From Malurus cyaneus samueli (lineage: Eukaryota; Chordata; Aves; Passeriformes; Maluridae): a DNA stretch of 64,000 nt. The translations under genes were made by a program, and so were the position numbers. A model generated the notes under the pieces. The model was given only the letters and a program-made list of their open reading frames with translations, searched no databases and had not been told where the DNA came from. Of this stretch, positions 1 through 9,702 are shown piece by piece. Each line of letters begins with the position of its first letter. Position 1 is the stretch's first letter. The stretch is from the NCBI GenBank assembly GCA_009741485.1, contig VKON01002321.1, positions 550,591-614,590 of the forward strand. The letters are read 5' to 3'.

Positions 1-374
1 TACAGACTTGGTGCTTCTGGTTTTCAACATCAATTCTCAGATGTTTCCTCTTGGTTTAACTCAACTCTGCCTCTCAACAGAGACCCTCCCGTGTTCTGCA
101 CCCCCTATCAGCACAAGATCTAAACCTGCTGCAGGTGGATATCCCATCTCTGGGAAAGGCACCTGGATGTTGTATGCATTTTGATCCCTTGGAGCATCCC
201 TACAGCCTTGTTCTGAGTAGGAGTACATGAGAAACTTGTGGATTTTATATCCTGCCCAAAGGACCAAGCCTGTTCAGGTTTGAGGTGTCCTGGCTGGGTG
301 CATGGCATGCTCTTGGACATCCCAGAGAGGGCAATAAACACACCCTGTCCTCTCAGGGCCCTACCAGTTCCTAC
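1..374 (-). other. GRIK4: GRIK4 intron downstream of the M4 exon (partial)
   Basis: This is intron sequence following the M4 donor, leading to the cytoplasmic-tail exon outside the window. It contains no recognisable repeat and no open frame with family similarity. Positions 1-311 lack a partner in the second copy, so the tandem duplication begins near 312. Confidence 0.7.
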
Positions 375-493
375 CTCTGACTGCTCAGAGTGTCGAAGGC
401 TCCACAAAAATTCCAGCATTGCCATAAAAATTGCTACGATTAAGCCACAGATGAGCACCACGAAGATTCCACCAATGTTCTCCATTCCCAAGC
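375..493 (-). CDS. GRIK4: GRIK4 M4 transmembrane exon, 119 bp, intact copy
   Basis: After the split glycine codon this exon encodes [20 protein letters not shown] and [19 protein letters not shown]. The hydrophobic run is M4, the last membrane span, followed by the start of the cytoplasmic tail. The acceptor TTTATTTCAG and donor GTAGGAAC define it; the 3' end is phase 0 and in mammals continues with VSVCQEM in the next exon, which is not in the window. This exon gives the cleanest separation of GluK4 from GluK5. Differences from mammals are S for T (LWSL) and Q for A (SEQSE). Confidence 0.97.
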
Positions 494-989
494 CTGAAAT
501 AAAGCAGGGGAGACAATCTGGAGAGGCAGACACGTCATCAGTCTCGAGCATCACTGCGGAGAAACCCCAGGTTTTGCTGTTTTGTTGGCATTGTAGACGG
601 CCAGCCAGGAACCAAAACCACGGAGCCAGCAGTGTCCTATTAATAGATCCCTGCATGACTCAGATGGCCGAGTGAGTGACTTGCAATAGCTGCAGGATCG
701 AAGATGCCTTCTCAGAAATGATGATTTTGCAGATAAACAGCCAGAACGTCGGAGGGAAGCACGAAGCAATTTGTGGGCAAACGGAAAAAGGGAAGGAATG
801 AGGCGCGATCAATGGGGCATTAATCCCCGCAAATTATTCACCTGGACTGTGCAAAGGAAGGGGAGCAAGGTTGTTAAAGGAGCAGGGATGAAGGGACAGG
901 GATGAAGGAGACAGGGAAGGGCTTTAAAGGAAGCTGGCATCAGGAAAATCTCCCCAGACTGCATCACAAAGTGCTGCAGGAAAATGATT

Positions 990-1430
990 CCAGCTGCTTG
1001 GATTGCAGCGGGAAGGAGAGGCTCTAAACGCTGTGTCACATTTTAGGGTGACAAAATTGGGTCCCTGACACCCAGGGGGTACCTGGTTATGGGTTGGGTC
1101 TCTCTGCCCAGCACCTCTGGTCCTTAAGGAGGAAACAGCCCCTTCCATGGGGTCACTCATCCCATCTCCCTCACTCATCCCATCTCTCCATCAGTCCATG
1201 GGGTCACTCATCCCATCTCCCTTGGACAACTCGCTTCCCATGGGATGACTGCAGTGCCTACCCAGTCTGCATTCCAGAAAGTTCACCAGCTGCAGGAAAA
1301 GCCATCCCTTAAAAAACTGAGCTTTCCACGCTCCCAGGCTGTCTCCTCACTTCCCACCACAGCCTTGATCCCCAAAACTGTGCCTCCATCTGCCCATGAG
1401 CTGAGCCAACCTCAACACTGCTGTCCTGGG
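990..1430. repeat. Intronic direct repeat, left member
   Basis: This roughly 440-bp segment resembles 2950-3345. Shared landmarks are a GGTACCTGG/GGTAGCTGG block, TCTCTCTGCCCAGCACCTCT, GGAAACAGCCCCTTCCATGG, GTTCACCAGCTG and CTTGATCCCCAAAACTGTGC. It is more diverged than the 9.2-kb duplication, so it is an older local duplication or two copies of an unrecognised dispersed element. Counterparts in the second large copy lie near 10170-10560. Confidence 0.75.
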
Positions 1431-2949
1431 ATATGGCTCCTCTTTGGTGTGTTTGGTTTGAGTCCCTGATTGGATTGATTACTAAAAACCACGTGCTCTG
1501 CACTGGGTTGGCTGTACGAGGCCATTACTCAACAAGAACATCCATAAAAATCTTCTTCCCCCTTCTGTAGCATTAAATCAAAGTGTAAGAATCGATGATT
1601 TATTGACTTAATCTCGGCGTGGCTTTTAGACATAAAATCTCACCAAAATCCTTGTAAATCGCTGACCTGTTTTGTTCTAAAACCGAGGAGGTCACATTTC
1701 TGCCTCCTCCTCCGTCATTCTCTTGGCACCACCCCCAGAGCAATCCGGGGAGCCTGTAAATCAGAGACTTTTGCAGAGATGCTTCCAGAGCAATAGGACA
1801 GCACAAAACACAGCCCAGAATCACAATTTCAACCCAAAGGTAAAGGCTGTCCACTCCTCCCAGCAGCTCACAAGTGTCAATTTAGGGTTTGTGCCTCTCT
1901 CTGCATCCTTCTATTATTCTGTCTGGCTCCACCTCAAACATCCAAGCTCACTGACAGGTGTTTCCTTACTCCATGCAGCTCCAGCCTTCCTCATTTCCCA
2001 AACCAAGGAACTGAGCCAGCAGCAAAATCGGCCCAGGGTCACAGATTGTGCTGGGTAGTGCCAGAAACTGCCCAGCTTTCTCCTTCCAAAATCATCTCAA
2101 AACAGCCCCCAGCCTAGATTCCTCTTTGAGGTTGGTTTTTGCACAGTCCATGGAGAAAAAAACCCTTCCACCTTCAAAAGTAACTCCTTTAATAGCAATA
2201 GCCTGATATCTTACACTGGGTCACGACACCTCTGCCCTGGAGATGAATAGCTGGGGTTGCCTGTGGTTCAGCACTGCCCAAAAGCGAGCATCACCTCCTG
2301 GCTTCATGAATTCCCATCAGGAACTGCACAGACACACACCCCTACGCATGCTGCAAGGTCAAAAACCCCAAAAGAGCTTTCCCAGCCCTGCCCTGACTCT
2401 TTTCTCTGCTCTCACAGAGGCCACAAGGCTGTGCTCTGACCTGGGGGCCTGCTGAGCAAAGGGCTGCTGCCAAAACTAAAAAAAAATGCAGCAACTGTGT
2501 TAAGCTGGCAACTGCTCTCACGCTGGGCCATCAGCCTAATGTGGTGGCTTTTATGGCAATTTGCATAGCATTACCCAAAAGAATTTTCTCCTCAGTTTAC
2601 AAATGCACTAATAAAGTCCTTGTGTCCCTTCCCCTGGCTGTTTAAAAGACATTTTCACTTGAAACCATTAACCAGCGGGCCTGTGGTGGAGATCCATCTC
2701 CCTTCAAGGAACCCAGGATTTTGGTCTGATCCCTTCAGCCATCCATTTTCCCAGACATTCATTAGAAGCTAATTTACCCTCCATATGCCTCCAATATTTG
2801 TCATTCGGTTGTTCCCGCTATCTCTGCCCCAGGCAAAAACACACAGCGTGAGGCACAGCGGAACGGCTCGGCTTTCTCCTTGAATTGCCAGGGAAGGAAT
2901 CTCAGGTCAGGAGAAGGGGAAAAAAGTGATTCCCAGGCAGAAAACCGGG

Positions 2950-3345
2950 CAGACGTGCAGGTTTTGGATTGCAGAGGGAAGGAGAGGTTCCAAACAGGAG
3001 CAGGGTGCTGTGTCACATTATAGGGTGGCAAAATAGGGTCCCTGCCACCCAGGGGGTAGCTGGTTATGGGGTGGGTCTCTCTGCCCAGCACCTCTGGCCC
3101 ATGAGGAGGAAACAGCCCCTTCCATGGGGTCACTCATCCCGTCTCCCTTGCTTCCCATGGGATGACCACTGTGCCTACCCAGCCTGCATTCCCAAAGTTC
3201 ACCAGCTGAAGGAAAAGCCATCCCTTAAAAACCTGAGCTTTCCACAGTCCCAGGCTGTCTCCTCACTCCACCATAGCCTTGATCCCCAAAACTGTGCCTC
3301 CATCTTCCTGTGAGCTGAGCCAACCTCAGCATCTTCTGGGTGTTC
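2950..3345. repeat. Intronic direct repeat, right member
   Basis: This is the partner of 990-1430, about 400 bp long, ending 60 bp before the donor of the S2-end exon. The pair differs by substitutions and short indels. The equivalent in the second large copy is about 12060-12430. No terminal inverted repeats or target-site duplications are evident by eye. Confidence 0.75.
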
Positions 3346-3405
3346 ACCCTTGCACCTGTGGCCAGGAGGTTTCTGTGCCCAAACCCCTGGGAGGGCACGG
3401 CTCAC

Positions 3406-3534
3406 CTTTGGCTCGGTGATCCTCCTCCTTGGGACACTTCCCTCCTTCCCACCACTTGCGCTTCAGGATCTCCAGGCGGTTGTTCTCCTGCAGCTGGAGG
3501 ATGGCCAGGTCGAACTCGTCGCGGAACACGGAGC
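3406..3534 (-). CDS. GRIK4: GRIK4 end-of-S2 exon, 129 bp, intact copy
   Basis: Completing the split glycine codon, this exon encodes [40 protein letters not shown] and AK, then one base of the next glycine codon. It is the last part of S2; the cysteine in GGKCPKEED pairs with the one in the preceding exon in the family. The acceptor is GTTGCAG and the donor GTGAGCC. Immediately upstream in the intron (higher coordinates, from 3579) is a CAT/ATC microsatellite of about 200 bp. The duplicate exon at 12497-12622 is 3 nt shorter overall. Confidence 0.96.
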
Positions 3535-3578
3535 CTGCAACGCCGAGAGGGACGTGGTAGGACCCCGCCTTCCTCCCC

Positions 3579-3590
3579 ACCACCATCATC

Positions 3591-3636
<46 letters not shown>

Positions 3637-3775
3637 CCATCACCATCATCATCATCATCATCATCCTCACCATCATCATCACCATCATCAATCATCACAT
3701 CATCATCATCATTCATCATCAATCATCATCATCATCATCATTTCCACATCATCATCATCATCATCATCACCATCC
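3579..3775. repeat. CAT/ATC microsatellite
   Basis: About 200 bp of CAT/ATC triplets with CAC interruptions and a few frame slips lie 45 bp upstream of the S2-end exon on the coding strand. Six-frame translation gives poly-His, poly-Met and poly-Asp products that are not genes. The second copy at 12664-12853 has different interruptions. Confidence 0.95.
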
Positions 3776-4930
3776 TCCCCACACCCCAGCGTGCCCAGCT
3801 ACCACAGCTCCTCTCTGCGTGGTTTGGAGGGGGTGGCAGCCCATGTGAGCCATGGAAAGCCGCAGCCTTCCCGCTGGGAATGTCCCCTGCTTAGTGTCAC
3901 TTGCAGAAGGTGACTTTGCCCGGCCACCAGGACCCACACAGGACACTGGAGGAGGTCCATGGCAAGGGGAGCTTTGGCTTTTGAATGAGCAGTTCACAAT
4001 CACTACTCCTGCAGGCTTTGGGGGTCCCTCTCTCATCATTCCACCTCCAACTCAACCTTCCCCTAACACTCTTCCCTCCAAGTGGTCATGGAATAGAATA
4101 TCTGTGTTGGAAGGACCTCAAGGATCATGGAATCCCAAATGTCCGTGGTGGAGGAACTCAGTCCTGTGCTGGGCATGGAGATCTGCTGCAGTCCTGATGT
4201 CTGCTACCAACCATCCTCGTCTGCCACCAGAGATCCTTGTCTGGTACAAGAAATCCTTGTCTGGTACAAGAAATCCTTGTCTGCCAGCAGAGATCCCGAG
4301 GAAGGGCCGTGGGAAAGACAGAGCTTCTCCCAGTAACTCTGCACTATTGTCCCAGCCAGCAGCTTTCTGCTCCTCTTATCTGCTACGGTTTCACTGTTTA
4401 ACAAGACAATGTCAGAACAAATTTAGCCCTGAAGGGAAGGATTTGTACTCACTTTGATCAGGTTGCTGTGACTTTACAAGCTTACCCATGTTCTCTAAAC
4501 TGGAGGGGCTGTTTGTGTGACGGAGCCTTATATAATCCACCTCAACTAAATGCTGGGGCTCAAAGGTCAGGACAAGGCATCCAGGCCGTCCAAAAGGATC
4601 GTTTGGAATAACAACAACAACTAAATCCCTTTTTAGTGCTCATGTTCTCTTGTGAGCTCTTGCATTTGAAAGACCTGAGCTCCCTGCATTTGTTCAATGA
4701 GGAGCTGGGATCGGCCCAGAATCGCCCAACTCTCTGCCCTGGAGTTCTGAGAACAACCAACTGTTCTAAAAAACTACCAGAGCTGTGCAACAGCGTTACT
4801 TTGACATCACTTCTGGGATTGAAACAAGGAGCACAGAACGATGCACAAACAGCAAAGAGCAGATAGGCAGAAAACAAGCAGCAATTCTGAGACATCTTTC
4901 ACATGAATCATTGAAAGAGCCGCGGTCGCG

Positions 4931-5070
4931 TCTCACATGGCTCTGGACCAGAGCAGGGTCTCACACATCTGGCTCTGGACCAGAGCAGGGTCTCACACAT
5001 CTGGCTCTGGACCAGAGCAGGGTCTCACACATCTGGCTCTGGACCAGAGCAGGGTCTCACACATCTGGCT
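4931..5070. repeat. 32-bp minisatellite, about 4.4 copies
   Basis: Units start TCTCACACATCTGGCTCTGG and end ACCAGAGCAGGG; starts at 4959 and 4991 give an exact 32-bp period. The units are almost identical, a sign of recent expansion. The inner TCTGGACCAGAG is a near-perfect palindrome, so single strands could form small hairpins. It lies 150 bp below the donor of the S2 exon. Confidence 0.95.
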
Positions 5071-5218
5071 GTGAGCGTGGGCAACACGTAAGGAACAAAA
5101 AGGACCCTGGGCAGAGCCGTGAGATGCAACGTTGGCTTTCAGAGCCGGCGCAGCCTTTGGAACGCTCCGGTCCTCTGCCGACAGCTGAGAAGGACTAGAA
5201 TTGTTCTTCACTGCCTAC

Positions 5219-5444
5219 CGACGGGCATGCCAATCCCGTAGCCCTTGGTGTCCAGAAGGCCCCCGACCTGCGTGAGGTTGCAATTGCGCTGCCGATAATA
5301 CTCGTTCATGGTGGACTCCAGCAGGAAGGCGTAGTTGGAGTTCAGCACGCGCGCGATCCCTTCCTCCGTGCTCTTCACGAAGACGCTGGGCTGCTTGGAG
5401 TACATGTAATTCCACATCCGCTGGTACGTCTGGTAGCGGGAGTT
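5219..5444 (-). CDS. GRIK4: GRIK4 S2 ligand-binding exon, 226 bp, intact copy
   Basis: This exon encodes 75 residues plus one base. It begins [20 protein letters not shown] and includes [40 protein letters not shown] and [11 protein letters not shown]. The glutamate in LLEST is the conserved S2 residue that binds the agonist amino group. The cysteine in RNCNLTQ is one half of the conserved S2 disulfide; NLTQ is also a sequon. The acceptor is CTTTCCAG and the donor GTAGGC; the last base starts a glycine codon finished by the next exon. The duplicate at 14545-14766 carries several indels. Confidence 0.97.
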
Positions 5445-7388
5445 CTGGAAAGGAGAAAGAGGCGGCCACAGTTCAGGGAGGAGGTTTGGGGTAAATTAGA
5501 GCCTTCAAAATTAAACCCCCAAATCAGGCATCGCTGTGAGAACGCCACAGCGGAGAAAGAAATCAAATCAGATTTCAGAATTTTGGTGCCTTGTCTTCAT
5601 TTAGCTCAAAGAGGCCCAAATATGTTGGGAGTTTGTTGGCAAAGCTGGGCATGAAATGCCCCAATTCTAACAGGGTCTGGCAAAACTCTTTGTGTAAATT
5701 TGATTTTTTAAAAAAATCATAGTTTTGGTAACCGTGTATCAAAAACACACAAAAAAAAAGCCAGAAGAAATAGCTGGTGCTTGGCTGATTGAAACCTCTG
5801 GGTGCTCCCTGCACAGTTCACACCCTGCTAACCATCCCTCTAACGTTGTCCCAACAGATCTTCAATGTCAGAGCCAGACTCCAACACCCTGAGGACAGCA
5901 CTGAGGGCTGGCAGCAGCACCAAAGCTCTCTGAAGCTCGTTGCTCACAAATTTTCTTCAAAAATAATCCAGATTTTGGTTTGCCCCCTTGTGAAGTGAAT
6001 TAAAGCACCTGCTGAAAAGAACTGTGTTTTTTTTTTCCAGTGATTACAATGAACTAAAGCTCAGCCAGCCCCAAATCCTCAGAGTTTGCTGGTGGCTGAA
6101 CCACCTTGGTCAGATGAAAAGAAAGCTGAGAATGATTAATCTCTCCTGCCTGCGCTGAGCAAGGAGTGAAACCTGCTGGCACAGGGGCTGAATACAAACA
6201 ACCCCTGCTCTACACGAGGATTTTCACACTGTCAGGGCCTCGTTTTCTCTGGCTGGTGAGTGATGCTGGAGAGCCTCGGGGAATCTGCTGCTGACCCAGT
6301 TCCTGTCCTCTTCTGTCCAGCTCTGTCCTCTGGGTGCAGCCGCTTGGGCAGGAGACAGATGAGCAGGGCGGGTGTTTGTTCCCAATTCACTGTGTTTTTA
6401 AACCCCAAACTGTGTGTCAGTGCCAGGGGAGGCACTGCCAGGACAGGGGATGGGACAAGGAGGGGACAAACATCTCACGAAGCTGGGCAGGGAGGGGTGA
6501 TGCAGGAAGCCTGTTATCCATCACTGCTTCGACCTCCCCGTCCTTACACTGGGGCCAAAATGATCCCAACACAGCTTAAAGCACCAAAAATGGGACAAAA
6601 CCATCTTTTCCTGATTTCCTCTCTGATCCCAAGGACTCCAGTACACGCCAGGCAGTGCAGGGACACGGCCAGGGGTTTAAACTTGAAAGCCTTGCTTAAG
6701 AGACCCCCTCGTGTACAACCACCTTGCTCACTCAGGCTCTACTCAGCCCATTTTAGATGTAAAGTTTGGCTTAAAAGTAGCTCTTTTCCAAACCCCTGCA
6801 GAGCTTAAAGTTGGTTTGAAAAGCTCAGGCTCGCTCCAGAGATTTCCCAGCCTTCCAAATTCAGTTCAGGCTCAGAGTGGGGGGAAAAAGTGAGAACAAG
6901 CTTTCTCTCCTTTCGGAATTTCAACAAGTAATAAATAAATAATCCTCAAGCAGTTCTCAGTGCGTTCAGAGCTCTGCAGAAAAGATTCACTCCTTGATTT
7001 CCCTCCTGAGCAGAGCTGGGAAGATAAAAATTAAACTGGGCTAAACTTTGCATACACTCAATTTATTTATTTTCAATGCCCCTGACCTCACCCAGGCTCC
7101 AGCATTTTGACTTCTGACCTGCCTGAGCTCTGCAAATGGTTGTTTACCTCACCTGAAAGACTCTCAAATAAAAGCTAAAATCATGTGGAAAAAATGTGAT
7201 TTCCATGTCCAATTTCCTTCCCTGCCCTCCACCATTCATCACCCACTGTGGGTCCTGTGGAGGGACCTCTCCAGAGGTGCCAGAAATTGGGGTGACACGG
7301 GCACAGCAGGCTGGGGGGACACCCAAATTTAGATGAGGGGTGCCCTGTGCATTCCCTGCCCCCTAGGCAGCCAAAGAACAGGGTTTAC
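5445..7388 (-). other. GRIK4: GRIK4 intron between M3 and S2 exons
   Basis: This 1.9-kb intron is without a recognisable mobile element or minisatellite. A CTCF-like motif in minus orientation (7356-7369) lies just below the M3 donor. Otherwise only short A and T runs (5701-5760, 6025-6040) are seen. Confidence 0.7.
7356..7369 (-). promoter_or_regulatory. Weaker CTCF-like motif beside the M3 exon
   Basis: The minus strand reads TGCCTAGGGGGCAG, matching the 3' eleven positions of the CTCF core but not the first three. It lies about 20 bp past the M3 donor. It could be chance; it is listed because the stronger motif at 19454 is in the same relative place. Confidence 0.25.
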
Positions 7389-7554
7389 TTGGAAGAAGGT
7401 CATGCTGGAGCCGCCGTGGATGGTGCCGTACTCGATGGTGGTCTGGTCAGCCAGGTCATCCACGGACTCGATGGGAACGTCCATCCTCTGCACGGTCAGG
7501 AACGCTGCCAGGTTGGCCGTGTAGGAGGAGATGATGATCAAGGTGAATGCCCAC
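7389..7554 (-). CDS. GRIK4: GRIK4 M3 and early S2 exon, 166 bp, intact copy
   Basis: After the shared tryptophan codon this exon encodes 55 residues: [20 protein letters not shown] (M3 with the SYTANLAAF gate signature), then [17 protein letters not shown] and [15 protein letters not shown]. The GGSSMTFF segment is the S2 site where backbone and hydroxyl groups contact the agonist. The acceptor is CACCCTAG and the donor GTAAAC; the 3' end is phase 0. All codons are open here; the duplicate at 16684-16846 lacks three single bases. Only one residue (T for A in QTTIEYG) differs from the mammalian sequence as I know it. Confidence 0.97.
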
Positions 7555-8029
7555 CTAGGGTGAGGGAAGAGAGGATGAGGTTTTCCCTCAGGAAATCTGC
7601 TCTCCATCCCCAGCCTTCACCACTCAGAATCCCAGAATCACTGCGATTGGAAAATCCCTCTGAAAACTATCAATCCCCATGCTGTCACCTGGACAAACAA
7701 AAACCACACCCAGCCATCCTCAGACATGTTCCCATAGCTCACAGAATCTTTTATTTTCCATCCCAAATCACAAAATCAGTCCTGGCATCTCCAAAACATC
7801 TCCACAGATTCCCCTTTTAAGCAACAGAGAAGCTTCCCATGAGTCCCAGCTCTTGAAAGCCTTTTTTTTTTCCCCTTTTCCAGGTTCACACCAGCACTTT
7901 AAATTCCATTTCCACCTCCCTGGGCACCCCCTTCCATCATCCAACAACCCATTTCCATGAAGAAATTCCTCCTCACCTCCACTAGTGCCCAGAGGAACAT
8001 TCCAGAAGGGAAGGGAAGGAGGTTTTTAC
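7555..8029 (-). other. GRIK4: GRIK4 intron between pore-loop and M3 exons
   Basis: At 475 bp this is the shortest intron in the window. Positions 7620-7690 (CAGAATCCCAGAATCACTGC) look like the reversed 3' end of a CR1 element. The following 7740-7930 resembles 24930-25115 in the palindrome (shared CAAATCACAAAAT and TCCTGGCATC), so it belongs to a dispersed family. Confidence 0.6.
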
Positions 8030-8203
8030 CAGACTCCGCTGACACAGCGTGTGGACAGCGCCTGGGGAGCGATGGTGGAGCCCTGCTGCATGAACCCCCC
8101 AACAGGAAACCACAGAGAGTTCCCCAGGGAATATTGGTTCACCAGGAGATTGCATCGACCTTGGGAGCAGGGGTGAGGGCTGTACCACTCGTAGGGTGTC
8201 AAC
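8030..8203 (-). CDS. GRIK4: GRIK4 pore-loop (M2) exon, 174 bp, intact copy
   Basis: This exon encodes [20 protein letters not shown], then the re-entrant pore helix [18 protein letters not shown] and STRCVSGVW leading into M3. The first glutamine of FMQQG is at the Q/R site that is RNA-edited in GluA2 and GluK1/2; here the genome encodes Q, as expected for GluK4. It opens with the last base of the arginine codon split across the splice and ends at TG|G, giving a tryptophan codon shared with the next exon. The acceptor is TTTCAG and the donor GTAAAA. It is fully open, unlike its duplicate at 17305-17472. Mammals have R where this copy has Q in IAPQAL. Confidence 0.96.
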
Positions 8204-9588
8204 CTGAAAGGATGAGAAATGGGGAGCTCAGGGGATTTGCTGGAAATGGGACACTTGAAAAAAGAATAGATATTAAAAAAAAAAAAAACACAAGAAGAGA
8301 GAAGAGCTGTGAAGCTGCAGCTCTCCTGGAGGCAGAGTTTTCTGAGAAGGAAACACTTTGCTGTCAGTTGACGCCCAGGGCTCAGAGCTATGTGAAATGT
8401 TTGCTCCGAGAGTCAGGAGCCAGAGGCTTTCTTGCAAGGATTTGCAAAAAAAAAAACTTTGAGAGGCTCTGCCCTGGGTGGTTCTGTGTGCGTCCTGCGG
8501 CATTTCTGCAAATCCACACCACAGCAGCAGCTCCAGATGTGCAGGGACTGGATGGGAAATGGAAATCAAACTTCTTCAGCTGTGTTCTCTGCCAGAGAAC
8601 GAGCATTGATGGGAAAAAGTGGAGAGTGTGAGGCCTGGCTGTTTAAACCATCAAGAAAAACTGTGTTGGTGCAAATAGTGGCTCTGAGACGGTCTGGAGA
8701 AGAGTGCTGGTGTTTGAAAGCATCCCATCCTTCAGGGACAGGAGAGAGGTGGGAATGTGCAATATCTGTCATCATCATGGCTGTCCCTTTCTTCCCTTTC
8801 TTGGTTGCTAAGAAAATTTCCAAATTCCTGTGCTGCGCTTCGCCGTCCTGTTCTGGCTGAGAAAGCTGGGCCTGGGAGGGTCATTTGGGGCTGCTGCCAA
8901 AACAGCTGCAGGGCTCTGCCAGCTTACATGGTATTTAGCCAGAATGAGGGGTTTATTTTTGTCCCTGCATGGCCTCTCTGGCTGTGGTGCCAGGGGGGAG
9001 TAGGAGGAGGAGAAGGAGGTGATTTCCTGCAGAATTTCCATGGTGGATCAAGCACTGGCGCAAACCCAGTGCTCTGGGAAGGTCTGCAATTCCCAGGGTC
9101 AGCAGCTCCTTTCTGAGCAAGGGAGCAGCAGCTGAGCTCTCTGTGTGCTGGAGAACTGGGAAAGGCACCTTTTGATGGAGGATCATCTTCTCCAAAACCT
9201 TCTCCGAAACCGTCTCGGAAACCTTCTCCAGAACCTTCTCCAGAACTTTCTCAAAACCTTTTCCAAAACCTTTTCCAAAACCTTTTCCAAAACCTTCTTT
9301 CCCCATCCCCATGAAGCTCTGGGCACCAGCTGCAGCCCAGCACATCCTGAACTGGGGCATGATGCCCCTGCCAGCTGTGCCATGCCTCCACCCTCCCTGC
9401 TCGGGACGAGGGGCACAAAAACATCTCCAGGGAGCATTTAAAACCTTCTCCAAAACCTTCTCCAAAACCTTCTCCAAAACTGTCTCCAAAATCTTCTCCA
9501 AAACCTTCTTATGTTGAGAGAGATGATCTTGGACATCCAGAGAGGGCAATAAACACACCCTGTCCCTCAGGATGCTCTCAGTTCCTAC
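8204..9588 (-). other. GRIK4: Junction region between the two large copies
   Basis: This is intron sequence upstream of the intact pore-loop exon, holding a poly-A/poly-T patch near 8275-8290 and the composite minisatellite (9183-9511). At about 9512-9527 it switches abruptly to sequence that elsewhere follows the M4 exon (compare 312-340). The join contains about 15 bases (TATGTTGAGAGAGATGATC) that match neither parent well. Confidence 0.85.
9183..9511. repeat. Composite 12-bp minisatellite with 140-bp spacer, first copy
   Basis: Runs of the 12-bp unit CCTTCTCCAAAA occupy 9183-9300 and 9441-9511. Between them is a spacer of about 140 bp starting CCCCATCCCCATGAAGCTCT and ending GGAGCATTTAAAA. 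The coding strand reads GGAGAAGGTTTT, repeated, which has the GG-run spacing for two-tetrad G-quadruplexes. Translation gives a spurious LEKV repeat. Confidence 0.93.
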
Positions 9589-9702
9589 CTCTGACTGCCA
9601 TAGTGTCGAAGCTCTCACAAAAAATTCCAGCATGCCATAAAAATTGCTACGATTAAGCCACAGATGAGCACCACGAAATCCACCAATGTTCTCATTCCAA
9701 GC
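9589..9702 (-). pseudogene. GRIK4: Frameshifted duplicate of the M4 exon (second copy)
   Basis: This segment matches 375-493 but is 114 nt instead of 119. It lies just 62 bp inside the start of the second copy of the 9.2-kb unit. Losses fall in the codons for MENIGGIF and in the SEQSE end. Acceptor and donor are recognisable. Read literally, a transcript would run from this broken M4 back into a second pore-loop exon at 8203, which makes no functional receptor. Confidence 0.85.

Larger units (their letters stand above)
494..3405 (-). other. GRIK4: GRIK4 intron between S2-end and M4 exons
   Basis: This 2.9-kb intron has no coding exon. Its main content is a pair of similar segments, about 990-1430 and 2950-3345, arranged as direct repeats 2 kb apart. 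A short tandem motif (TCACTCATCCCATCTCCC) lies at 1150-1230. The rest is unique-looking sequence of average composition. The second copy of this intron is 9703-12496. Confidence 0.75.
3535..5218 (-). other. GRIK4: GRIK4 intron between S2 and S2-end exons
   Basis: This 1.7-kb intron carries a CAT microsatellite (3579-3775), a 21-bp triplication around AATCCTTGTCTGGTACAAG (4229-4285), and a 32-bp minisatellite (4931-5070). A short stretch at 4090-4135 (AGAATATCTGTGTTGGAAGG) resembles the end of some CR1 elements but is too short to call. No further coding sequence is seen. Confidence 0.75.
312..9511. repeat. 9.2-kb direct duplication, first copy (intact exons)
   Basis: This stretch carries the intact pore-loop, M3, S2, S2-end and M4 exons with their introns. 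It is repeated head to tail at 9527-18746 in the same order and orientation. Exon-to-exon offsets between copies are 9214, 9091, 9326, 9295 and 9275 bp, drifting because of scattered indels and a minisatellite length difference at 4931-5070. Positions 1-311 are not repeated in the window. Confidence 0.93.

Noticed and set aside
3340..3913. Poly-His, poly-Ser and poly-Asp frames
   Set aside because: Translations of the CAT/ATC microsatellite; the only real coding part is the minus-strand exon 3406-3534.
4090..4135. CR1 end at AGAATATCTGTGTTGGAAGG
   Set aside because: Only about 45 bp of similarity and the following sequence does not continue as CR1, so it was not called as an element.
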